Part shown: positions 25,290 to 34,900 of the stretch, in pieces
Layout: each line of letters begins with the position of its first letter
How positions within the stretch are numbered: the stretch's first letter is position 1
NCBI GenBank assembly: GCA_028751875.1
Contig: CM054135.1
Location: forward strand, 11,286,631 to 11,350,630
Source: Rapana venosa
Taxonomy: Eukaryota > Mollusca > Gastropoda > Neogastropoda > Muricidae
Direction of reading: 5' to 3'
DNA: 64,000 bases
The notes under the pieces: model-generated
Databases searched by the model: none
Told to the model about the DNA's origin: nothing
What the model saw: only the letters and a program-made list of their open reading frames with translations
Translations under genes and position numbers: made by a program

Positions 25290-25326
25290 GGTCATTCTCA
25301 GAAACATGTGAGGCATGATAGTGACC
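25290..25326 (+). repeat. Left inverted arm
   Basis: GGTCATTCTCAGAAACATG..., with 20 consecutive bases identical to the inverted right arm, then GTGACC. Confidence 0.65.
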
Positions 25327-25881
25327 TACTTCACACATCTACCATTTGACTAAATTTAGTTTGTAACTGTAGTGAATGCTGGTTACTGGTTATGTTTGAA
25401 TTAAAGAAACAAAATTTAAAAGTTTTAATGAGTACTTGTGCTTGTTTTTAAAAATATTGAATTTTCTTTTACAAAATGTCCTCATTCCAACATGGTGGAT
25501 TTGTGACATGATGGTGCATACGTTATTCAGATTGTTTTCTGACCTCAAAGACTGTTAATTTGAAACACAATTTGTATTAAATTAATGCCCAGATGTTGTT
25601 TCAAACTCTCAAGCAAAAACATCTTCATTTCTTTTTCATGAACATTAAATAGAGGGTGGATTAAATACCCGTTGTGGTCGTGATGCTTGGTTTCCAAAGT
25701 CAGGCCCAATTTTAAAAATTCACTCACAAAGAACTATACCATATCATCAACACATAATAGCTTCCACTGATAAAGTAAACAGTTAACAGTATATAAAAAT
25801 CGATGTTTTTGATCAGCCAGCCTTCCTACCCTCATTCATGGCTTGAAACTCCAGATTATCAATATCGTTTCTCATTTTTAA

Positions 25882-26073
25882 CGTCACGACCGACGTACGT
25901 AAATTTGGTGTAAAACTCGGCACATTCCTTCACTGACTGAGATTTTTATCGCTGGCACTTCACCTTGACCTAAAATATCTCTGGCATGTACTTTTTCCCG
26001 TCAAAGGAACATCGCAATGCTATACTAGTTGTGCCGGTCTTTGTCTTCTTCCAAAATTTCTCATGTCACGACC
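25882..26073 (-). repeat. Two motif copies (GTCACGACCGAC form)
   Basis: CGTCACGACCGAC at 25882-25894 and ATGTCACGACCGACC at 26063-26077, spaced 181 bp. Both match the 3' half of the inverted consensus. Confidence 0.55.
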
Positions 26074-26433
26074 GACCGCTAAAGCACGGCAGCATTTGAT
26101 CAAGATGCGTTTACTCGCTTCTATCACATTTTTTATCGAAGGAGAAGGAATATTTTCTTTTCAAAGTATTTTACTTTTGCCAACCATGGTTTAATAATCG
26201 TAAACTCGTGTTTAAATTACGAAATTGCTTGTTTTTGTCAGCTTCTCTCTTCTTGTCAACAGCTTTGGCTTGTTAGCTGTGGGTACGTTTACCGATCGTT
26301 TCATTTGATGACCGCTTATTCTTACTTGGAAAGAAATAAAAAGCCATCTACTGTAATTTGTGGAAATGGTTGTTATGTGCAAAAAATAAATTTTGCACAA
26401 AATATTAAATAGATCCAGTTTTTGTTGTGCGGC

Positions 26434-26487
26434 GTTACGGTTAGGACATGAAACGAAAATAGTACGGTTTCTTGTACGGACCGTAAC
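26434..26487. repeat. Motif palindrome 1
   Basis: 21-base arms at 26434-26454 and 26467-26487 (17 of 21 bases pair) enclose a 12-base spacer. Each arm is a motif copy extended by GTTACGG/CCGTAAC. Confidence 0.7.
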
Positions 26488-26639
26488 ATTCTTGTTGAGG
26501 TTTTACTTTCTCTTTCTTTTATAGATGTTATATGTGTTTTATTTCGAACATTTAGCGACAGAAGTGATTATTTTCAGTGTCTGAATGTATTTTATGAGAA
26601 TATTTTCGATGATCTGCAAACTCGTGTATTATCCATGTT

Positions 26640-26681
26640 GGTTGTGACACGAAACCAAGATAGCGTGGTTTCTGTCTCGGC
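26640..26681. repeat. Motif palindrome 2
   Basis: GGTTGTGACACGAAACC at 26640-26656 faces GGTTTCTGTCTCGGC at 26667-26681. Confidence 0.7.
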
Positions 26682-26850
26682 TGTTAGATCTAGAAGCATA
26701 CATAAAATTAGTCTCGCGTTTTCGTCATTCAGTTATTGATTCTTTATACGGATGCTCTGGTTATGTTGTTGAAAATATAAACCTGCAGCAATTTTGTTCT
26801 GTGGTTATCTCGCACATTGAAATTTAGCCGTAAAACGTTTAGCTCGTGTT

Positions 26851-26894
26851 AGTCGTGACAGGAAACGGATTGATTATGGTTTCTTGTCGCGACT
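26851..26894. repeat. Motif palindrome 3
   Basis: AGTCGTGACAGGAAAC (26851-26866) faces GTTTCTTGTCGCGACT (26879-26894); 14 of 16 bases pair across a 12-base spacer. Confidence 0.7.
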
Positions 26895-27075
26895 CTGATC
26901 TACTGTAATAAATCGTCCCCTTTTCCTTGGATACAGATTTCTAGTGTTGATTTCAGGGAAGTGATTGATCTACACAATCGTTGTTAATTGTAATGAGTCA
27001 ACTGTAAATGCACGCTAAAAGTCATCGCAGTGACGTTATTGTTTGCTACAAACTGCGCCAATGACAGAGCTCAGC

Positions 27076-27091
27076 GTTTCTGGTCACGACC
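27076..27091 (-). repeat. Single motif copy
   Basis: GTTTCTGGTCACGACC, inverted orientation. Confidence 0.55.
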
Positions 27092-27451
27092 AAAACACAT
27101 CACTCGTTTTCTACCACTTATGTTCCCTAGGCTTCAAATGTAATCAAACAATGACGTTCTTCTGATTAAATTATGTTCATTTGAGAGATAGGATACAATG
27201 CTGGAAGTCCTAAGCTTAACATTTTTCAAAACTCGTGAAACTTTACAAGTCCGTGATCAGTTATTATGAAAACCACATCATGAGGATGGGGCTGTTTTGT
27301 TTTGTTTTTCGTTCGTTTCTGTTTTCCTTGTCAGCATTTGGAACCAATTCATCTTTAAATGTGCAAGACAAGCGTTGATAACAAAACAAATAACACACAA
27401 CTGACACACATTCACATTGACACAAAAAGCAACAACACAACAGTTGACATT

Positions 27452-27468
27452 GGTTATGACAAGAAACC
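27452..27468 (+). repeat. Single motif copy
   Basis: GGTTATGACAAGAAACC, direct orientation. Confidence 0.6.
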
Positions 27469-27550
27469 ATGAACGCCTTTTTCGCCCAAAAAAATCAACA
27501 TTTATTGAGCAAAATAAGCAATTCACATGCTTAAACATTTTAATTGTGGT

Positions 27551-27561
27551 GTACACACACA

Positions 27562-27636
<75 letters not shown>

Positions 27637-27871
27637 CGCACACACACACACACACACACAGAGTGCACACACACACACACACACACAGCGCACACGCACA
27701 CACACACACACACACCACACACCACACACACACACACACACTCTCATGCGCTTGTACACACACACACACATACATTTACATGCATATAATTATTTGCTCT
27801 CTCTCTCTCTCTCCACCACTTACACACATACACACACATCACCACACACACACACACACACCACACACACA

Positions 27872-27906
<35 letters not shown>
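27551..27906 (+). repeat. (AC)n compound microsatellite
   Basis: 356 bp of mainly AC repeats with a CT tract at about 27797-27812. The long open frames here are repeat artefacts. Confidence 0.95.
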
Positions 27907-27910
<4 letters not shown>

Positions 27911-28092
27911 TATGTGTTATAAAGGAGAAGTCTAATGAGGGGGGTACAGTTACAAAGAAGAGCAGTGTCTAAGAAAAGTAGATCTTAAACAGGTGGAAGT
28001 CTTATGATAGAGAATAAAGGGGGGCAGGGTGCCGACTATACATATGGATTATGACATTAATTTTTTAAAACTGTTACAATATAAAGCAAATC

Positions 28093-28134
28093 ATGTGTGT
28101 GTGTGTTAGAGAGAGAGAGAGAGAGAGAGAGAGA
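28093..28134 (+). repeat. (TG)n(AG)n microsatellite
   Basis: TG repeats followed directly by AG repeats. Confidence 0.9.
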
Positions 28135-28329
28135 ACTTAACAGTCCTAAATCAGTTTGAAATTATGTTAGATCATGTTAGATGTGGGACAAAAAAGCAGC
28201 TGCATGTGTGGAAAAAAGCACGGCAAATGCTGAGAGTGCTTGAAGGATTCTATTTACCCGTAAAATAAAAGAATTCATTTGCCTGTAAAACAAGAAATGA
28301 AGAAGAAATAAAGTATATAGTAGTATGTT

Positions 28330-28606
28330 CTTTCAAGCCAGAAGGCCCATAGAGCCGGAGCTTATCCCGGTTTCTGTAGCGTTAAGCGAACTGATGGTTT
28401 TTCACCACCCCTGTGACAGGACGCTAGTCTATCACCAGATACTTCCCCAGCAGAGCTGGTACCCACTTGTACACCTGGGTGGAGTGAGGAAAATAGGAGT
28501 AAAGTGTCTTTCCCAAGGGCACAACACCGAGCCGAGTGGGGATCGAGCCCACGACCTCTGGATCACGAGTTGACCGCCTTAACCACTCGACCACGGTGCC
28601 TCCTGA
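28330..28606 (-). mobile_element. tRNA-derived SINE, family B
   Basis: On the minus strand, starting near 28603, GGCACCGTGGTCGAGTGGTT (A box TGGTCGAGTGG) and GGGCTCGATCCC (B box) form a tRNA-Leu/Ser-like head. A conserved-looking body with CTTGGGAAAGACACTTTACT and ACCTGGGTG type blocks follows. No poly-A tail or target-site duplication was resolved. The spacing and non-cloverleaf 3' part argue against a real tRNA gene. Confidence 0.75.
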
Positions 28607-28984
28607 AGAAGAAATAACCTTAGATTATTCTGTTATTCAAAGTGTTGTTAATATTAAAGCAAAAAAACCCCAACAACACAGCAAAGGTGATGATTTGTAA
28701 TCATTTGACGATCCTAACAAATTTTGATAGACAATTAATTTTTGGTTTTTACTATTAAAAAAAAAAAAGAATGAATATGATTTCATTGTTTTTTGTCGTT
28801 TTTTAAAACATGCATTTTGTACTTGATGTAAAAGCACTATGCACTCATGAGCTCATATTTTATCATTAATTATGAAGGATGCGCTAGGTCAGATGAGAGA
28901 AACTGGACTTAGTTGTGTTGATTGATATAATATCACTCCAGCATGATAAATCAGTGTAGATAATGTTTATTGATATGTCACTCT

Positions 28985-29335
28985 AAGTCTAACATAATAG
29001 ATCAATGTAAATAAAGTTACAACAATGCATTGTTTCTAATTTGAGATGATGTGTTTTTTCAATTTGATCTTTAATTGCTACACTTTCATGATTTGTGCTT
29101 TTGAGGGGTGTGGTTTCCATGTCACAACCAAACGGTCTCCATGTCACAACCATAATATATCATATAAAATGATAAATCAGTATGAATAATGTTACAAGAA
29201 TGCATTGTTTCCAATTTAAGTTGGTGTGTTTTGTTTAAATGTATGTTTAAATTACTACACTTCCATGATTTGTGATTTTGAGTGGTGTGGTTTCCATGTC
29301 ACAACCAAACGGTTTCCATGTCACAACCGCAACAT
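28985..29335 (+). repeat. Tandem duplication (177-bp unit) carrying paired motifs
   Basis: Blocks AATGCATTGTTTC..AATTT and CATGATTTGTG.TTTTGAG recur at a spacing of 177 bp. Each unit ends in two motif copies (29112-29129 with 29134-29151; 29289-29306 with 29311-29328), all in the inverted orientation GGTTTCCATGTCACAACC. A single further copy is at 29656-29673. Confidence 0.7.
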
Positions 29336-29824
29336 ATTACTTTTATAACGCATTAATTTGAAATAGCTTCCATTCTTGTGTAAAGAAAATTTTTGTTTTA
29401 TTGATATGATTCTGTGGATAAAGTTTAGGCTAATTTGTGGTGCTTCCTGTGGTCACTAGCACACACAAAAAAACCCTTTAAATCTGGGCGTACAAAACTG
29501 TCTTAGAGTGTCATTAGAAATATAGCCCAAAATATGCTTTGTCAGTGATTGTCATACTTCCAAATGGTAGATTTGTTTTATAAATGAAAACAACAGCATT
29601 TTGGAGTGTTTTTTGTTTGATATTCTGAGTACAAAGGTTTCTTTATGCTACTTTTGGTTTCCATGTCACAACCGCAACATGGCTAAAAATAGAACTTTAA
29701 TTCATCTAATACTTGGAAACCAATTAATATTTCATAATTTTTTCAAAAGAATGCAGATTATGACAGAGTACTCTAAAATATGACAAAAAGGCATTATAAA
29801 CTTCCAATGACATTTATTTTTCAA

Positions 29825-29866
29825 GGTCTATGTCACAAAAACCTCACATGTTTCTGAGAATAACCC
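29825..29866 (-). repeat. Right inverted arm
   Basis: Its reverse complement begins GGGTTATTCTCAGAAACATG and continues to GTGACATAGACC, a variant of the internal motif. Confidence 0.65.
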
Positions 29867-30669
29867 ATAAGCTTTGTAGAACTTAGTAAGCCTATAGGCT
29901 ATACTGAACTGAATTTAGTTAAAACCACATGCACAGCAGTGGGACTGGATGTTAAAAAAACCAAAAACATGAGTGTTCGGACTGTTCCTCAAAATAAAAT
30001 AAAAATCAAATAAATAGGGTTTGTAACATTTTGTAGATTATCCTCAGTATTCTGTTAGTGTAGATATATGATATATATATATATATATATATCTATTGGT
30101 CATTTTTATCATTAGGTGTTGACTGTTGAGTGTTGTGTACAGATCAATTTCAGCTTGCCCAGTTACTGAAACATAGTATCAGTGATAGTGTTCAAAAGAT
30201 TTGTTTCATTTTTAATGCTAAAGAGGTTAAGGTGTCATATTTGTTGTTTTTGTGTGTTGCTGTTTGTTTTTATGGACATTTTGTTTAGTTTCTGGGCGTT
30301 TGATTTTTTTTCCTTTTTCATTGTCTTTTTCATTACTCGATTTATTGTTTTGTGAATGTTTAGTTTTTGTTTGTTGGTTTGATAAGTTTATTAACTTAAC
30401 AAAAAGAACCTTAAAACTAAGGCTAAGAGTAAGAGGTTTGTGATCAATTTCTTTTGCTGGTTCATAACTAACTTAGTAGCTAGCAGCAGGAATTAAAAAA
30501 ATATTGAAATTATTCTGTTCATTTTGCATCTGGATCTATGCCCTTGAACTTGAAGCTTGTCCTAGCTGACATAGTGACAATGGCAACCTTATCTATTAGT
30601 ATTAGTAGTATAATTGTCAATTTCTGTCTCTGTTTCAATAATTCAGCAATTGCCCTTCTTGCATGATTC
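29867..30669. other. AT-rich stretch without visible gene
   Basis: Contains a (TA)n tract at 30064-30094. No exon with splice sites was recognised. It may be intergenic DNA or an upstream intron of the Unkempt gene. Confidence 0.5.
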
Positions 30670-30691
30670 AAGTATTGACTTGACTTGATAA
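30670..30691 (-). mobile_element. Possible LINE 3' tail at the contig edge
   Basis: TATTGACTTGACTTGATA runs into the gap. The inserted LINE at 55792 begins on the plus strand with TTGACTTGACTTATG, that is, its 3' tail read backwards. The gap may therefore hide another minus-strand copy. Confidence 0.35.
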
Positions 30692-31191
30692 NNNNNNNNN
30701 NNNNNNNNNNNNNNNNNNNNNNNNNNNNNNNNNNNNNNNNNNNNNNNNNNNNNNNNNNNNNNNNNNNNNNNNNNNNNNNNNNNNNNNNNNNNNNNNNNNN
30801 NNNNNNNNNNNNNNNNNNNNNNNNNNNNNNNNNNNNNNNNNNNNNNNNNNNNNNNNNNNNNNNNNNNNNNNNNNNNNNNNNNNNNNNNNNNNNNNNNNNN
30901 NNNNNNNNNNNNNNNNNNNNNNNNNNNNNNNNNNNNNNNNNNNNNNNNNNNNNNNNNNNNNNNNNNNNNNNNNNNNNNNNNNNNNNNNNNNNNNNNNNNN
31001 NNNNNNNNNNNNNNNNNNNNNNNNNNNNNNNNNNNNNNNNNNNNNNNNNNNNNNNNNNNNNNNNNNNNNNNNNNNNNNNNNNNNNNNNNNNNNNNNNNNN
31101 NNNNNNNNNNNNNNNNNNNNNNNNNNNNNNNNNNNNNNNNNNNNNNNNNNNNNNNNNNNNNNNNNNNNNNNNNNNNNNNNNNNNNNNNNNN
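30692..31191. other. Assembly gap, 500 N
   Basis: Exactly 500 N, a placeholder length. Upstream Unkempt coding exons could lie here or outside the window. Confidence 0.99.
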
Positions 31192-31800
31192 TAAAGCTTG
31201 TTCTTATTTTGAAACGGTAAATCGGGAACTTATGATGGTATTCATGTTGGCACACCCAAAACGAACAAGTAAACAAAAACTAATTGCTACGTATGGCTAT
31301 GTTATTGTATGTTGTCTGAATTAAGGTAAACTGAGACTTGATTGTTAAGCAGGTAAGATATCATAGTTATCTGACGAGTCTTTCAGTCATGATTATATCA
31401 GCTGTCAGCTCCATCACAGTCTTTTTGGCCGATCAGACTTCAGCTCACTGAGATCTGGAGTTGGCAATGGTGAGAATGGCCACTTAACACTGAAGGGAAC
31501 ATTTTTGGGGGTTGTTGTTTTGTTTGTTTTTTAGCATTCTTTGTTATGATTGATCTCAATTGTTTCAGATTCCAAAAGCAAATTATGGAAGCAATTAAAA
31601 AAAATTTTTTTTAGAATTTTAATCTAAACTTTAATTCTTAATGAGGTGACAGCCCTGATATGGCCTCTGTGGTCAGTGGGGGTTGATATTGATAAGATAA
31701 TCATGATAAGATTGGATTGGTTAGGAAAGGAATGCCTTGAAAAATGATGATGTATGGTGTTCATTGTTGTGTGATTTTGATGTTTTCTTTTTCCTTCCAG
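31192..31800 (+). other. Intron sequence upstream of the first visible Unkempt exon
   Basis: T-rich, ends in a polypyrimidine tract and TTCCAG. No exon was seen between the gap and 31801. Confidence 0.6.
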
Positions 31801-31936
31801 ATACAAACTTTGTTTTAGCAAATTACAAGACAGAGTCTTGTAAGAGGCCGCCCCGATTATGCAGACAAGGCTATGCCTGTCCGTATTTCCATAATGTCAG
31901 AGATAGGCGTCGTAATCCTAAGCAGTTTAAATACCG
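31801..31936 (+). CDS. unk: unk exon (CCCH finger 4)
   Basis: Acceptor TTCCAG, donor CG|GTGAGT. Encodes a C-x6-C-x5-C-x3-H finger (CKRPPRLCRQGYACPYFH). The first two bases complete a codon from an upstream exon, and the end leaves two bases of an Arg codon. Confidence 0.95.
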
Positions 31937-34900
31937 GTGAGTGCACTGTTTTTTTTGCTTTCATTATAACCTTTTTTTAATTTATGATTTTATGCATCCC
32001 AATTCATTCATTTACCTTGATGTGTGTTTTGGTAGCATTTTGTCAGAATGTTAACACTTTTACAGATTTTTTGTTAAAAACGAGAAATGACTAACGAAAA
32101 CAGCTTTGGGGAGGAGTTAGAATTAAATTCCAGGTTCTTTAATTGCCCATTATAGTGTAAATCAAATTACGAACAGTAAATCATTCTTTAATAGATCCCA
32201 TTTGATGCTTTATTGTTTTTTACAGTTGTTGGATCTATATATTCATTCGGTAACGTGGTGGTGTTTTTTGTAATCTGTGATTTGTTGGAGGCAAGTATTC
32301 AGTGGAAGAAGAAAACCTTTTCTGTGGATATTATCAGTTTTGAAAGTCTTCATATTTAAATTTTGTTAAAAATCAATTTAGGCTGGATTTGGGAGTAATT
32401 ACAGGGCAATGTTTGCTGCTAAATGTCAGAACATTTATTATTTTATGAAGATACAGCCTGCAAAGTTTTTTTTATTAATGGTCTTTTTTTCCTGATGGGC
32501 AGAAAGGTGACTTCTTTTTATATCATAGGCATGGGTAGAATATGGTAGAACAGCACTTTCAGAAACAAGATTGGAGATTTGATCATAGTCCTAGTTTAAA
32601 TATTCACTCAGCTTCACATTGTACTCCCATGAAGTTATGGTTCTTTTTTTTTAATCATCTGTATAGTGTCAGTATTATTGATAGTGCTTTTTGTTTGAAC
32701 CTGTATTGTGTTCTATAGTATTTAGAGAAAAAGGATCAGAGTACATTGTATAGACTGCTAGAACGTACATGATTTTCCTGTTTCATTTCCTCTTTGCTAT
32801 CTGCTAGTAAAGACCAAATCGAAGGAGCAGTTTGAATTTTTTGTTGATGACTTGATGGTCTTCAGGTCAACACCTTGTCCTAACGTCAAACATGGTGACG
32901 AATGGTGTGACCCCACACAGTGTGAAAATGGTGACAGTTGTGTGTACTGCCACACCCGCACTGAGCAACAGTTTCACCCGGAGGTAAGCATATCCTCACC
33001 CCACCTCCTTCGAATTTATCCCCATGGATGGATGAATAACTTTCCTGGATCAGTGGGTGTATAGATTTGTGCTTTACCTGGTAACTTTTCATTGCATTAT
33101 ACACAGACTTTATTATTTGTGTTGCCTCTTGCAACAAGCATGAAGTTTTGCGTGAAAACTTTATATATTGACTGCCCAGAGTTGTTTGCTGATCAAGAAA
33201 CGCTCATAACTTTAATTCATACACTTTGCATTTTTATCATCATGATGGTTAATTTTATCATGACATCAGGGTGTGAATAAAGATCTGTAAAGTATGTCAC
33301 CAAATGTATATATATATATATATGTTTAATCTTGATAAAGATGGTGGAAACTTACTCTCTTTTTTGTGGGTTCCTGTTTCACTGAATACAATCATTGGTG
33401 TCATTTAGTAGGCTTAAATACCCCATAGCATGTTTATCTTTCCATACTGGCAGAAGAATTACGTAAACCAAAAGGTAGCTGTTAGCATCTTGAATTTCAT
33501 ACAGCTCGAACACATCAGTTTTAAAGTTTACTTGTAATGTCTGATATTTTTAGCAGAAATTATTATCTCAGACACTGAAGGCAGCCATAGGATCTTTTCT
33601 TATGGTGGTTTGCTGTCATGTGTTTAAAAAAACAAACCCTCTCCAAATTATGACCCACTACTCTGATGATAGTAATATGCATAAGATGTTCCCCGTGTGT
33701 TCTACAGGATTAGTTGTGGTGGACTGGACCTCACTGCATGTGTATCAGAACTTCACTGATCCTGTTGCTTAATACCCAGTAACAGAGAGACCTATTTCAT
33801 GTCTTCTGAATTCATGTGTGTGTGTGTGTGTGTGTGTGCTTGTGTGTGCAGATTTACAAGTCAACAAAGTGCAATGATAAAGTTCAGACGGGCAAGTGTC
33901 CTCGGGGCGCCTTCTGTGCTTTTGCACACGTAGAAAGTAAGTAGTCAACAATCTAGGTGGTATTTTTTGGTTTGGTTTTTAGCATTGGATGTTATGAAAA
34001 AAGAAAAAGGAATTTAACTGTTATTTTGTCAGCTTTTTTTTTCTTGCTGTGTAAATAGTATTTACCTTTGATTACCTTTTATAGTAAGAAGTCTGGCATT
34101 CTTGCTTTCTGCATTGATAACTTGATTAAAAAGCTCCATGTGTTTGTTTGTGCACAAATGAAACCTTTTTGTTATTGTATGTCCTGGTGCCCTTTTTGTT
34201 GCTGTTTGTATGTTTTTTTATTAATGGCTTTGTCTTTGATATTTTATATGAAATAAAAAAAATTTTGGGTTAAAATGTCTCAGATATACTGATTTTCATC
34301 ATTGATGAAGTGACAAAGATGTATGTCTGTGTGTACAGATGAAATAACCTCTCAGCGGGAAGTGACAGCCACAACAGAGAACTCTTTAGCAGCCTTTGTT
34401 ACTAGTGCCCTTCCCAATTCTGTCCAACATGAGTCTTCCCATCTGGCCTCAGATGGCCATTCGGAAAAGGTCAGCATTGCAAGGTTCATCATAGTCGCAC
34501 ACACGTGTGCATGGGGGTGTATGTGAGAGTGCATAGATATTGCGCGCGTATGTGTGTGTGTGTGGAGGGGTTGTTGTCATTGAAACTTCTCTTCTTTCCA
34601 TTCCACACTCGCACACCTCTCTTTATTTTTTTCCCTGTGCTGTGGTCATGTTTGGGAGAGAGATTTTGATGGACTCTTATTAACGCCTTCATGCAGCAGG
34701 TCGAAGTACATGTATGGAAATGCTGTGCTGTGTCAGAAGTGGACTTGGAGAGGGTCCCTTTTCCTCCTCTGAAGTTTTTATTTGTGTTTGACTTCTGCGA
34801 GTCATTTCATGTCCCATAATATTCCAGTGCAGATTTTTAATTTTTTTCAGATCCAAAATGATTCATTGTCAATTTCAGAAGGATTAATCGTAACATCAGG

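Larger units (their letters stand above)
25290..29866. mobile_element. Candidate non-autonomous element with inverted arms and an 18-bp motif array
   Basis: The two ends share ATTCTCAGAAACATGTGAGG (25294-25313 direct, 29861-29842 inverted), each followed inward by a GTGAC...ACC motif. A second shared block (CATG.TG..TTGTGACATG) is at 25491-25510 and, inverted, 29681-29661. Between them an 18-bp motif, consensus GGTTGTGACATGGAAACC, occurs about 15 times in both orientations. No transposase or other coding capacity is visible. A SINE and AC microsatellites lie inside. It could be a foldback-like or terminal-inverted-repeat DNA transposon with repeated transposase sites. Target-site duplication and exact ends were not resolved. 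Confidence 0.5.

Noticed and set aside
27278..27935. Long His/Thr and Cys/Val open frames
   Set aside because: Translations of an (AC)n microsatellite on both strands.
28535..28606. tRNA-Leu/Ser gene on the minus strand
   Set aside because: A and B boxes fit, but the head runs into a longer repeat body and does not close an acceptor stem; called a SINE.
30668..31276. Open frames of 169-202 codons across N
   Set aside because: They consist of the assembly gap; the same holds for the frames at 46285-47093.
32886..33137. Minus-strand open frame over the finger 5 exon
   Set aside because: Shadow of the plus-strand unk exon.
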